From positions 124,001-188,000 of the forward strand of contig JANQJU010000010.1 of assembly GCA_028281495.1 (NCBI GenBank): 64,000 nt of DNA, written 5' to 3'. Each line of letters opens with the position of its first letter. The stretch's first letter is position 1. The position numbers were made by a program, and so were the translations under genes. The notes below the pieces were generated by a model that was not told where the DNA came from, searched no databases, and saw nothing but the letters and a program-made list of their open reading frames with translations. Of this stretch, positions 17,751-26,136 are shown piece by piece. The DNA is from SAR324 cluster bacterium. Lineage in GTDB: Bacteria; SAR324; NAC60-12.

Positions 17751-19775
17751 TCATTCTCCGCGCATTTGTTTGATTTGGGCGAAAAATTGAGAGCGGGCTT
17801 GTTGGGCATTGGCTTGTTTTTGGCGTTCGCTCAGTTGGCCTTCCACCGGTTTGGAAAATAGGTTTTGATCGATTTCAGTGAGAAATCGGGAGGGTTCTTG
17901 AGGGAGGGTCTCAGAGTACCGTTTACGGGATTTGGCCATGGAAAAGGTCAGACCTTTTTGAGCACGGGTGATGCCCACGTAGCACAATCGCCGTTCTTCG
18001 CTTTCACCTCCTTCGTCTAGAGCACGTTTGTTGGGAAAAACGCCTTCCGCCATGCCAACCATGAACACATAAGGAAATTCGAGGCCTTTGGCACTGTGGA
18101 GTGTCAACAAAGTGACGGCATTGTTGGCTTCTTCGTCTTTGGGGTCTTCTTTGCTGAACAGCATGATCCGCTCCAGATAGTCTTTGAGGGTTTTATCTGG
18201 GTTTTTAGAAACGTATTGCTGAACAGAGCGCAACAGTTCCAACACACAGGTGATGCGGCGTTCTTTGGTTTTGGCGTCAGTTTTTTCTTTTTCCAGTTCT
18301 CGAATGAATCCCACTTCATCCAACAAATCAACAAAGACCTGATCCATCCGTTCGTTCTGAAAACGAAGTTTGTACCTGCGGATCGTGTGGGCGAAATATT
18401 CCATAGACCGAGCTGCTTCGGATGAAATTTTGGAATACTCGCTGGCTTTTTCGAGAATGGAAAACAGGGGCTTGTGGAACTGATTGCAATACATGTTGGC
18501 GTGGATCAGAGAAGTTTTGCCGATTCCTCGCTTGGGGTAGTTGATGATACGATGCAAGTTCACTTCGTCGCGTGTGTTGAAAACTACCCGGAGGTAGGCA
18601 ATCGCATCTTTGACTTCTTTGCGGTCATAGAAGCTCGTGGATCCCACAACCACATATGGCACACTGCCGTCGCGCAATGCCTCTTCAATGACCCTCGATT
18701 GAAAATTGGATCGGAATAAAATCGCATGATCTCGGTATTGCAAAGCAGATCGCATCACCTGGAGTCTAATTTGATCAGTCACCTTGCCCATTTCTTCCAT
18801 TTCATCGGCACCGACGATCCAGCCGAGTTGTTCCCCGCCTCGTTTATCAGACCATAGGGTTTTGACCATCCGGTTATCATTGTTCTCGATCACATGATTG
18901 GCAGCGGTGAGGATGGTTTGGGTGGAACGATAGTTTTGTTCAAGTTTGATGATTTGGGCTTCAGCATAGTCCTTCTCAAAATCCAAAATGTTGCGGATGT
19001 CCGCTCCACGCCATCCATAGATCGATTGGTCGTCATCGCCAACCACACATAAGTTGCGATGGGTTTGGGTGAGATATCGCAAAAGTTCGTATTGAGCACG
19101 GTTGGTGTCTTGGTATTCATCAACCATGATGTAGCGATATAGCTCCGAAAGCTCGTGGCGAACTTCTGAATAGTTTTTCATCAGTTCCAAAGTCAGATTC
19201 AGGATGTCATCGAAGTCAATGGCATTGCAGCCTTTGAGCGTCTCTTGATATTCGCGAAACACACGGCCGATGAGCACATCTCGCATGGAGTGTTTTTGGA
19301 TCAAAAAGTCTTCTGGAGTTTTCCCCCAGGTTTTGGCTTGGCCAATGGCGAAATGAGCGGATTTGGCGTCAATCAATCCTGTGTCTTGGTAACCATTGTC
19401 ATCGATGATCCCCTTGATCACCGAAAGTTGGTCCGACGCATCATAAATCGTGAAATTCGACCGATATTCCAAATGGTGGATATGCTTCCTTAAGATTTTG
19501 ACACACAAGGAATGGAAGGTGCTCACTTGCAATCCTTTGACGGTACTTTCTAACATCTCTCGCAACCGCTCTTGCATCTCGTTGGCTGCTTTGTTGGTGA
19601 ACGTGACTGCGAGAATGTGTTTAGGAGCGACCTTCATCCGTTCGATCAAATAGGCAATCCGATAAATAATCACGCGAGTTTTTCCGCTTCCCGCTCCAGC
19701 GAGCAGCAACACGGGGCCGCTCGTCGTTGTGACGGCTTCCCGTTGTTGGGGGTTTAAATCTTTTAAACTGAGCAT
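17751..19775 (-). CDS. ATP-dependent DNA helicase, Rep/UvrD/PcrA family
   Basis: A 674-aa superfamily 1A 3'-5' helicase, the size of E. coli Rep. Motif Q/I: LNPQQREAV and GAGSGKTR; Ia: AVTFTNKAANEM; II: VDEYQDTN; III: VVGDDDQSIYGWRGA; IV: LEQNYRSTQ; V: LLTLHSAKGLEFPYVF; VI: RLCYVGITRAQ. All motifs look intact. Length and the NFTIYDASDQL segment favour a Rep-like rather than UvrD-like assignment, but I leave the symbol open. Role: repair and clearing of blocked replication forks. Confidence 0.95.
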   Translation of the reverse strand: MLSLKDLNPQQREAVTTTSGPVLLLAGAGSGKTRVIIYRIAYLIERMKVAPKHILAVTFTNKAANEMQERLREMLESTVKGLQVSTFHSLCVKILRKHIHHLEYRSNFTIYDASDQLSVIKGIIDDNGYQDTGLIDAKSAHFAIGQAKTWGKTPEDFLIQKHSMRDVLIGRVFREYQETLKGCNAIDFDDILNLTLELMKNYSEVRHELSELYRYIMVDEYQDTNRAQYELLRYLTQTHRNLCVVGDDDQSIYGWRGADIRNILDFEKDYAEAQIIKLEQNYRSTQTILTAANHVIENNDNRMVKTLWSDKRGGEQLGWIVGADEMEEMGKVTDQIRLQVMRSALQYRDHAILFRSNFQSRVIEEALRDGSVPYVVVGSTSFYDRKEVKDAIAYLRVVFNTRDEVNLHRIINYPKRGIGKTSLIHANMYCNQFHKPLFSILEKASEYSKISSEAARSMEYFAHTIRRYKLRFQNERMDQVFVDLLDEVGFIRELEKEKTDAKTKERRITCVLELLRSVQQYVSKNPDKTLKDYLERIMLFSKEDPKDEEANNAVTLLTLHSAKGLEFPYVFMVGMAEGVFPNKRALDEGGESEERRLCYVGITRAQKGLTFSMAKSRKRYSETLPQEPSRFLTEIDQNLFSKPVEGQLSERQKQANAQQARSQFFAQIKQMRGE

Positions 19776-19785
19776 GTGTCCTGGT

Positions 19786-19878
19786 GTATTAGTTTTTGAG
19801 TATTGGTTTTCGAGTATTGGTTTTTGAGTATTGGTTTTTGAGTATTGGTTTTTGAGTATTGGTTTTTGAGTATTAGTT
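19786..19878. repeat. 14-bp tandem repeat upstream of the helicase gene
   Basis: Six units of GTATTGGTTTTTGA (19786-19869; the first two with one change each) and a partial seventh. The array starts 10 bases before the helicase start codon. Confidence 0.9.
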
Positions 19879-19940
19879 GTTTCGAAGGTGAGAGTTTTTC
19901 ATTGCTCGTATCACATCCTGACCGGTCAGACGAGCGCGTT

Positions 19941-20834
19941 TCAATCCGGAGGGTTGGCTGCATAGCATTGAAAATCTTCCCAAAGCTTCTGGGCTACGGG
20001 GCCGGTCGGTTGACCGAATCGACGCACAACAAACGCATTTGATTCCACAAAAGCGGTATAGTTTTCGAGCTGAAGCGGTACCAGCAAACCTTGATCCAAT
20101 TCTGCGCGGATGATGTGTTCCGGCAAATTTCCCCACCCCATGCCTGAAAGTATGATTGCTTTTTTGGTATGAAGGTCATTCACTCGCCATTGCCTGCCTC
20201 CTTCCAGAACTCCGTAAGTTTCCTTAGAGGGACGGCGGCTGCTGTCTTTGAGAACGACCTGCACGTATTGTTTTATCACTTCTTGGGGAACGGGAGGAGA
20301 GAGCAAAGCCGGAGGAAACTGAGGAGACACCACAGGCATCAAGCGGATTTTTACAAAGGGCTTGTACTCTAAACTATGATTTTCTTGTTTCCAGGGGAGA
20401 ATGGCGAGATCCACTTCATTTTCTAGAAGACGTTCCATCCCTCCAAGTAAGTTTTCTACAGATAAATGCAGTTTAGTTTGTGGGTAATCTTGTTCACATC
20501 GTTTGAGAACCGACATCAGGGGGGCAATGGGGAGTTCTCCAAAAAAAGCTATATGGAGTTCGGCTTCACAGCCGGTGGTGAGATACTGTCCCAACTGCTC
20601 GAATTCTTCAGCCTTCTTTAGCACTTGTTTGGCTTTATAATACAAGGAATGCCCTGCGGGTGTGAGGGTAATCCGGTATTGATCGCGTGAGAAGATGCTC
20701 AGATTCAATTCTTCTTCCAACTTTTTCATTGCCACGCTGAGGGTCGGCTGCGTGCGATACAAGGTTTTGGCGGCAGCCCCAATACTGCCTGTTTCCGCAA
20801 TCTGCTCCAAAATCTTCAATTGATCGAGAGTCAT
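19941..20834 (-). CDS. LysR-family transcriptional regulator
   Basis: A 297-aa regulator with an N-terminal winged helix-turn-helix (residues 1-60: LDQLKILEQIAETGSIGAAA, TQPTLSVAMKKLEEEL) and a C-terminal periplasmic-binding-type effector domain (about 90-290). It is divergent from the azoreductase gene with a T-N11-A type palindrome between them, the typical arrangement in which a LysR protein controls the neighbouring gene and itself. Effector unknown; a quinone or electrophile would fit the neighbour. Confidence 0.93.
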   Translation of the reverse strand: MTLDQLKILEQIAETGSIGAAAKTLYRTQPTLSVAMKKLEEELNLSIFSRDQYRITLTPAGHSLYYKAKQVLKKAEEFEQLGQYLTTGCEAELHIAFFGELPIAPLMSVLKRCEQDYPQTKLHLSVENLLGGMERLLENEVDLAILPWKQENHSLEYKPFVKIRLMPVVSPQFPPALLSPPVPQEVIKQYVQVVLKDSSRRPSKETYGVLEGGRQWRVNDLHTKKAIILSGMGWGNLPEHIIRAELDQGLLVPLQLENYTAFVESNAFVVRRFGQPTGPVAQKLWEDFQCYAANPPD

Positions 20835-20845
20835 TCGGCCTCTTG

Positions 20846-20894
20846 TTGGTCATGCTCGTGTGGTTATGCTCGGGTAGTCATGCTTGTGTTGGTC
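20846..20894. repeat. Degenerate ~14-bp repeat at the LysR/azoreductase junction
   Basis: Three to four units related to TGGTCATGCTCGTG directly upstream of the LysR start codon. Confidence 0.6.
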
Positions 20895-20915
20895 AGGTAA
20901 TCTTGCATTCTAATT

Positions 20916-20932
20916 CATAGAAAAAAGCTATG
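20916..20932. promoter_or_regulatory. LysR-type operator (T-N11-A)
   Basis: CATAG-aaaaaag-CTATG is a perfect 5-bp inverted repeat that contains T-N11-A, the LysR box pattern. It lies in the divergent gap between the LysR gene and the azoreductase gene. Confidence 0.6.
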
Positions 20933-21087
20933 GTTATTATAGAAATTAAATAATTTAAATCTATGATTTTCTGAACTACAATGCAACCACTTTGAAACGA
21001 ATCATGTTTATTATTTGCGAAATCCACTCCGGAATCCTTGGGGAATCATCGTGGAGATCCATCAATTCATCTATTTTGGAGGTTACT

Positions 21088-21711
21088 ATGGCTAAAGTTC
21101 TACATGTTGATTCGAGTGCGAGTTTGAAGCAATCCACATCCCGTCAGTTAACCCAACAATTTTTGGAGCAATGGCGACGTCAGCATCCCCAGGATCAAAT
21201 TGTGAAAAGGGATATTGTTAATCCAGGCCTTCCCCATTTGGACGAAGCCACCATTGGCGCCTTCTTCACACCACCAGAAAATCGTTCCCCAGAGCAAGAA
21301 AAAACGATCCAACTTTCGGAGACTTTGGTCGATGAACTGTTAGATGCGGATGTGGTGGTGTTGAGTGCTCCGATGTACAACTTTTCGATTCCTTCCACCT
21401 TGAAAGCTTACATTGACCATGTGGTCCGTGCTGGCAAAACCTTTGCGTATGGAGCCAATGGCCCTCAAGGCTTGGCCCAAGACAAAAAAGTGTATGTGAT
21501 TCTCACGAGTGGAGGGGACTACAAAGGGCTACCCATTGATTTTCAGGAACCCTATTTGAAACATATTTTGGGATTTATCGGCATAACGGATGTGACGTTT
21601 ATCCAAGCAGCAGGCTTAGCAATGGGGGAAGAAGCCAAAGCCAAAGGGTTGCAAAACGCTTCGGGCCAGATCGAAAAAGCCCTCGATTCGTCTTTGCCGC
21701 GAGCGGCTTAA
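21088..21711 (+). CDS. azoR: FMN-dependent NADH:quinone/azo oxidoreductase (AzoR type)
   Basis: A 207-aa flavodoxin-fold enzyme that reduces quinones and azo compounds with NAD(P)H. Family marks: VLHVDSSAS at the N-terminus (FMN phosphate loop), SAPMYNFSIPSTLKAYIDHV (flavin contact) and LTSGGDY. The ATG at 21088 has TGGAGG five bases upstream; an upstream frame from 20992 is not part of the protein. Probably controlled by the divergent LysR regulator. Likely role: detoxification of quinones or electrophiles in the cytoplasm. Confidence 0.93.
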   Translation: MAKVLHVDSSASLKQSTSRQLTQQFLEQWRRQHPQDQIVKRDIVNPGLPHLDEATIGAFFTPPENRSPEQEKTIQLSETLVDELLDADVVVLSAPMYNFSIPSTLKAYIDHVVRAGKTFAYGANGPQGLAQDKKVYVILTSGGDYKGLPIDFQEPYLKHILGFIGITDVTFIQAAGLAMGEEAKAKGLQNASGQIEKALDSSLPRAA

Positions 21712-21740
21712 TGAGGGTGGCTTAATGCGGACGGCTTAAT
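21699..21740. repeat. Three 14-bp units spanning the azoR stop codon
   Basis: GCGAGCGGCTTAAT, GAGGGTGGCTTAAT and GCGGACGGCTTAAT. The first contains the azoR TAA, so each added unit brings another TAA. Confidence 0.85.
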
Positions 21741-21752
21741 TGTGACCTCTCA

Positions 21753-23450
21753 CTATTGACATTCTCCACGCTGCCTTCCTAATTCGTAATACGCACAACT
21801 GCCGAGTCGGCACGCCTGTTGCCAGTCGTAGCAAGCGGCTGGCAAATTGTTGAATCCAGAAGCATAGACCAGTCCTCGATTGTTGTAGAACTGAGAATTA
21901 TTGGGCTGGTATTGGATTGCTTGATTGAAGTCGGCTACCGCAGCTCGATGGTTCTGCAATTGGAAATGGGCCAAACCCCGATTGTTGAAGAGTTCGACAA
22001 AGCTACTGCGTAACCGTTGCACCTGGTCAAAATGGTCCACGGCTTGGCGAAAGCGTTGTTGCATCATCGCCAAGGTGCCTAAATCGTAATGGGCCATCCA
22101 GGCGTCGGGGTTGTGTTGCAACGTGTTGTTCCACAACGTGGACCGGTCCCGGTAGATCTGAGTTTGATTCCAAGTGAGTCCTACACAAAGTAGAAGGATT
22201 CCACCGAATAAACTGCTTCTGAGCAGAATCGCAGTCTTATCAGTGCTAGCAGGTTTTTGGGAGGCGAGAACAGGAAGTTGCTGAATGCCCCAATAAACTG
22301 CCGCAGTTGCCCCCAAGACCAATGGAATGCTGGGCAGATGCACCCAGTGGTCGGCTACAAAAGAGAAGCGGGTCCAGGCATTATCAAAGAAGCCGAGCAC
22401 TGGAAACAACAGCACTAAAAACGCTCCCAACATCAGAAACCCAGGCCTTCCCCAAGATCGAAATTTCCACACTAATAGGAGACCCGTACAGGCGACACTC
22501 ACTAAGGGCAATACATGGAAAAGCTGGATCGATGAGAAATCCCATTGAGGGTATGTGAACACCAGAGGGTAGGGAATCAAGAACTTGCTGATATAAAAAA
22601 ACGGAATGTGCCCGGCTAACAGCAACCGATTTCCAAATTCTAAATCAGAATGATGCACTTCGAACGCAACCCGCACCAACCCCATCGCCACCGCCACACC
22701 AAAAAAGGGCAACAGTCGCAAAACATCGGCTTTATGCCACGCTAAGTTCCACCACAAACGACAGAACAAGAACAAAACCGGCAGCATGATCGTTGAGGTT
22801 TTGCTCAATAGGGAGCCAACAAATAGGATCAGGATCAATCCATACCAAGCGTATTGTTTGGTGTGTTTCCAACGGCTCCGATTGCGCTCAAAATATCCGT
22901 AAGCCCATAACGTCAATACAAAGAAGATCGCTGCCACTCCATTTTTCCGCTCAGCAATCCAGGCGACCGACTGCACATAAACCGGATGCAACGCAAATAG
23001 CATCCCAACCCACCACGCACCTCGGAACTGAAAAGAACGCAATCCTAGCCATAAAATCAGAGCGGATAGGCCATGCAACACCACGTTCACGCCGTGTGTG
23101 ATTGCTAGAGCCTCCAACGGTTCTCCCCCGACGATTTGACGTTCCAACCAGAAGATGCTCCGAGTGATGGGCAAATACGGCCATACGCCGTTGTTATCCA
23201 GTGGGTGAAACCAGATTCGGTACCATCCTTGTGGGTCCGACATCACCGGGTCTCCCAGGAAAAACTCGTGATCGTCCATAATCGCCCCAGCTTCAAATGC
23301 CGGGTAGTAGGCGACTAAGGTGGTTGCCAATAGGATGAAGGCTTGCAGAGGTAAGAGTGGAAAGGAATTCTTGAGGAATGGCATTGGCTGAATAGCAGGA
23401 ATGTGTTTTGACGTTGTCTTGTTATCTGTACAAGCAGATGTAACACTCAT
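21753..23450 (-). CDS. Polytopic membrane protein with TPR domain (TMTC/GT-C-like)
   Basis: A 565-aa protein. Residues about 30-420 hold ten or so membrane helices with an early acidic loop (MDDHEFFLGDP) and the segment FALHPVYVQSVAWIAERKNG, which match the GT-C-like fold of TMTC-type O-mannosyltransferases and their bacterial relatives. Residues about 455-560 form TPR repeats (AHYDLGTLAMMQQRFRQAVD, NRGLAHFQLQNHRAAVADFN, NRGLVYASG). Probable role: transfer of sugar from a lipid donor to exported protein; the donor is unknown. Its start lies only 42 bases from the divergent antitoxin gene. No clear ribosome site; a downstream ATG at 23384 is an alternative. Confidence 0.75.
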   Translation of the reverse strand: MSVTSACTDNKTTSKHIPAIQPMPFLKNSFPLLPLQAFILLATTLVAYYPAFEAGAIMDDHEFFLGDPVMSDPQGWYRIWFHPLDNNGVWPYLPITRSIFWLERQIVGGEPLEALAITHGVNVVLHGLSALILWLGLRSFQFRGAWWVGMLFALHPVYVQSVAWIAERKNGVAAIFFVLTLWAYGYFERNRSRWKHTKQYAWYGLILILFVGSLLSKTSTIMLPVLFLFCRLWWNLAWHKADVLRLLPFFGVAVAMGLVRVAFEVHHSDLEFGNRLLLAGHIPFFYISKFLIPYPLVFTYPQWDFSSIQLFHVLPLVSVACTGLLLVWKFRSWGRPGFLMLGAFLVLLFPVLGFFDNAWTRFSFVADHWVHLPSIPLVLGATAAVYWGIQQLPVLASQKPASTDKTAILLRSSLFGGILLLCVGLTWNQTQIYRDRSTLWNNTLQHNPDAWMAHYDLGTLAMMQQRFRQAVDHFDQVQRLRSSFVELFNNRGLAHFQLQNHRAAVADFNQAIQYQPNNSQFYNNRGLVYASGFNNLPAACYDWQQACRLGSCAYYELGRQRGECQ

Positions 23451-23492
23451 GTCATAGTTGCTGTACTGAAATCTATCAATTAGGAGAAAACC

Positions 23493-23750
23493 ATGAAAAA
23501 ACGTGTGCTCAATGTCTCAGAAGCCCGCCGGGAGTTTTCAAGACTGATTGCTTCAGGTGAAACGGTGGAGGTGAAGCATCCCAAGGGAACGGCGGTAATC
23601 ATGCCGAAGGAAACATTACAGAAATTGGAAAATGAGATTATCAACCTTGAAATGGATTTAGCCCTAGCCAAGCCTCACAAGTGGTATACCTCCGAGCAGG
23701 TCCATGCAATGCTGGCTGAAGTGGAAGAGCAGCAAAGGAAGTATGGCTAA
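23493..23750 (+). CDS. Antitoxin, Phd/YefM family
   Basis: An 85-aa protein with the Phd/YefM fold: MKKRVLNVSEARREFSRLI at the DNA-binding N-terminus, then a GTAVIMPKETLQKLE segment and a charged C-terminal tail for toxin binding. The reading frame overlaps the toxin gene by 8 bases (ATGGCTAA), typical of translationally coupled type II toxin-antitoxin modules. Expected to autorepress the operon. Confidence 0.88.
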   Translation: MKKRVLNVSEARREFSRLIASGETVEVKHPKGTAVIMPKETLQKLENEIINLEMDLALAKPHKWYTSEQVHAMLAEVEEQQRKYG

Positions 23751-23982
23751 GTGGAAAGACGATGTTGTTGCGTTGCTCTTGAAGTTGGCAAGGGAGAATC
23801 CAACGTTGAAAAGTTCGATCCTTCGAGAAATACGAAGAATTGAAAGGAATCCTGGAATTGGCGAATATGTTGGTGAAACTCGCTACTATTATACAGATCC
23901 TCAGGGTTGCTTTCGTATCAGTTACAATTACCATCCTCACACTAAGGAAATCGAAGTAACCGTCTTACGTTTATTGGACTGA
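23743..23982 (+). CDS. Toxin, RelE/ParE family
   Basis: A 79-aa basic protein with RelE/ParE features: an N-terminal helical hairpin (LLKLARENPTLKSSILREIRRI), then GETRYYYTDPQGCFRISYNY and the closing strand EVTVLRLLD. Probably an mRNA interferase or gyrase poison; the sequence does not say which. The start overlaps the antitoxin stop. Its last 12 bases overlap the end of the convergent phyH gene. Confidence 0.82.
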   Translation: MAKWKDDVVALLLKLARENPTLKSSILREIRRIERNPGIGEYVGETRYYYTDPQGCFRISYNYHPHTKEIEVTVLRLLD

Positions 23983-24813
23983 TATTTTCGATTTTTCCCA
24001 ATCCTTTTGATATTCCTCGATAAATCGTTGAAAGAAGGTTCGGGTATCTGGGGCCAACCGTTCCATCACCTGTGGATCCAGAAAACAGGTGGGCGGCGGT
24101 GTGAACCATTCGGGACGAGTTCCATAGATGATGTCTAGATCACGGCGAGGTGCTCCGGCACGGTAATGCCCTCGGTGGATCCCCCAGGCATCAAAGAAAC
24201 AGGCATCACCCGGATTCAAGGGCAGTCTGACGGAATTTGGCATGGTCCCATGCCGTCGGTTGTGGTCGGATCCTTGTCGAATTTCCCATTCTTCCGGAGT
24301 ATCCCAGCGTTGGTGTGAACCAGGAACGTATTCCAAATGATCTTCGGGCACGAGAGCAATGTGCACATGGATGCCAATGGTTTCCGACATGCGACGTATT
24401 TGGGTTTCGACATCGGGTGCGTCGAACTGCTGATCACGGTGCCAATCCCCTTCCCAACTTTGACTGCGGGGTTCTACGAAATATTGAGTATTGTGGAACA
24501 GGAGGTCTCGGTCGAAGATGAGTCGCAAGGTGTCCAGGATGCGTCGATCTGCAATCAAGTTGAGGAGGGTGGTTAGCTGGTCGGGATGATTGGAGAAGTA
24601 GCCGAGGTCGGTCAGCATGGCCATATTGGTACAGTTGGCTAATTCTTCAGGATCGTGAGAGTTGCAAAGCCACTCTTGATGGACGCGATCACAGATTGTA
24701 CGAAGGACCGAAATTTCTTCTGAGGAAAACAGGTGAGGAAAGTGAACGTAGCCATCCCGGTGCCACGCTCCTTTGAGACTTTCGGGTGGATGCATTTGTG
24801 GAGCGTGGAACAC
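23971..24813 (-). CDS. Phytanoyl-CoA dioxygenase (PhyH) family oxygenase
   Basis: A 280-aa Fe(II)/2-oxoglutarate dioxygenase. Iron ligands are H125 and D127 in DWHRDQQFD and a distal histidine in GIHRGHYR (H213 or H216); the following arginines would bind 2-oxoglutarate. PGSHQRW is also typical. Substrate unknown: bacterial members act on many small molecules. The GTG at 24813 follows AAAGG; an ATG at 24795 is possible. It lies 9 bases behind a 38-aa zinc-ribbon gene on the same strand. Confidence 0.9.
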   Translation of the reverse strand: MFHAPQMHPPESLKGAWHRDGYVHFPHLFSSEEISVLRTICDRVHQEWLCNSHDPEELANCTNMAMLTDLGYFSNHPDQLTTLLNLIADRRILDTLRLIFDRDLLFHNTQYFVEPRSQSWEGDWHRDQQFDAPDVETQIRRMSETIGIHVHIALVPEDHLEYVPGSHQRWDTPEEWEIRQGSDHNRRHGTMPNSVRLPLNPGDACFFDAWGIHRGHYRAGAPRRDLDIIYGTRPEWFTPPPTCFLDPQVMERLAPDTRTFFQRFIEEYQKDWEKSKISVQ

Positions 24814-24822
24814 CAGGACCTT

Positions 24823-24939
24823 TCATTGTTCAGGGTTAACAGGTCGGCGAGGTGGGGAGACGCGTCCTCCACACACCCGGCATCGATTAAATCCTTTAGG
24901 AATCATCGCACTGCAATAGAGACATCGTTGTATTTGCAT
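24823..24939 (-). CDS. 38-aa zinc-ribbon microprotein
   Basis: Starts MQIQRCLYCSAMIPKGF and holds CLYC and CRVC knuckles spaced 11 residues apart, the pattern of a minimal zinc ribbon or rubredoxin-type knot; the tail is basic and Pro/Arg-rich. The ATG at 24939 has the strong site AAAAGGAGG. It sits 9 bases upstream of the PhyH gene, so the two are probably one transcript. Function unknown; it could supply a metal-binding or RNA/DNA-contact module. Confidence 0.7.
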   Translation of the reverse strand: MQIQRCLYCSAMIPKGFNRCRVCGGRVSPPRRPVNPEQ

Positions 24940-25062
24940 ACGCCTCCTTTTCTTAACGAGGTGAATGAAAAACTCAAAATTCGAGCTGAATTTTTACAAG
25001 ATTTATTAAACTATAGGTCACGTTTCACGGGCTAAAGTTCAACCAATCGTTCCAATACAGTT

Positions 25063-26136
25063 ATGGATTTCTGGAGCACAATTTTCCAACGGTGTCCTTG
25101 GTTGCTGTCGCGCAGCATGATTCTCTTAGTCTATATTCCGTTGGTGTATGTGTTGTTTTTTGGCTTGATGCTCCGTTCGATCAATAAGTATGAGTTCCTA
25201 TTTTTTTTGCGGGTGCTCACTCAAGTTTTTAGCATTTGTGGGATCACCTTGGGGTTTGCCCGGTTCTGCGAGAAACGTTTTTCCAATGCACTGAATGCGT
25301 TGCCTTCGCCTACCTATCGTACCTTTTTCAAGTACACCTTAGGTGGAATTTTAGGGGTAGTGGTGATCAGCTTGATTTTCAGGCAGTTTCCGGTTGCAGA
25401 TGATCGACCAGGGGGAATTCCAATTCCGTTGGGGATGTTCCATGTGTTGATGTCCACAACTTTGTTTGCCTCGTTCCAATTCATCTTGCAGCAAAAGCAA
25501 GCGCAGTTGGAGTTGGAGCGCAATCTCAAAACCTCTCAGTTTCAGGCGTTGAAAGCCCAACTCAGTCCTCACTTTTTGTTCAACACATTGAATCTGATTT
25601 CTGCGGAGATTGAAGAAGACCCTCAAAAAGCCAATCAGATCTTAGAAACCTTGGCTGATTTGTTGCGGAACGTCCTGCGCAGCGCTTCGGAATCTACAGT
25701 ATCGTTGGCTCAAGAAGTTCATTTGATTGACCAATATTTGGCTCTGCAACAACAACGTTTTGAAGAGTATCTGAGTTACCACATTGAACTGCCTGAAGAC
25801 TGCAAAGGATATCGAGTACCTCCACTGCTCTTGCAGCCGTTGGTAGAAAATGCCTTGGTTCATGGGTTTTCGCAGGATACCTCCCATTGGGATCTTCAAG
25901 TGACCATTGAAAAAACAGAACGATTCTTGAAACTGTCCGTGAAAGACAATGGTTGTGGTTTCGATCCCACAAATGCGACTTATGGCTATGGGTTGTCGGT
26001 TATCCAAGACACGTTGCAATTGATCTATGGCGGGCAGCAGGAAGTAAAGATCCATTCCAGCCCGTCTCACGGCACCCACATTGTTCTAAACCTACCGCTG
26101 AAAGTGCTGCATTCTTATGAAGGTCTTGATCGCTGA
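25063..26136 (+). CDS. LytS/YehU-type sensor histidine kinase
   Basis: A 357-aa membrane kinase with four helices in residues 15-145, a short coiled coil, and a His_kinase (PF06580) core. The phosphoacceptor is H170 in LSPHFLFNTLN, the N-box is PLVENALVHGF, and the G-boxes are DNGCGFD and GYGLSVI. There is no extra sensor domain, so the signal is read in or near the membrane. It overlaps the response regulator gene by 20 bases, proof of a pair. The efflux operon follows. Confidence 0.93.
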   Translation: MDFWSTIFQRCPWLLSRSMILLVYIPLVYVLFFGLMLRSINKYEFLFFLRVLTQVFSICGITLGFARFCEKRFSNALNALPSPTYRTFFKYTLGGILGVVVISLIFRQFPVADDRPGGIPIPLGMFHVLMSTTLFASFQFILQQKQAQLELERNLKTSQFQALKAQLSPHFLFNTLNLISAEIEEDPQKANQILETLADLLRNVLRSASESTVSLAQEVHLIDQYLALQQQRFEEYLSYHIELPEDCKGYRVPPLLLQPLVENALVHGFSQDTSHWDLQVTIEKTERFLKLSVKDNGCGFDPTNATYGYGLSVIQDTLQLIYGGQQEVKIHSSPSHGTHIVLNLPLKVLHSYEGLDR

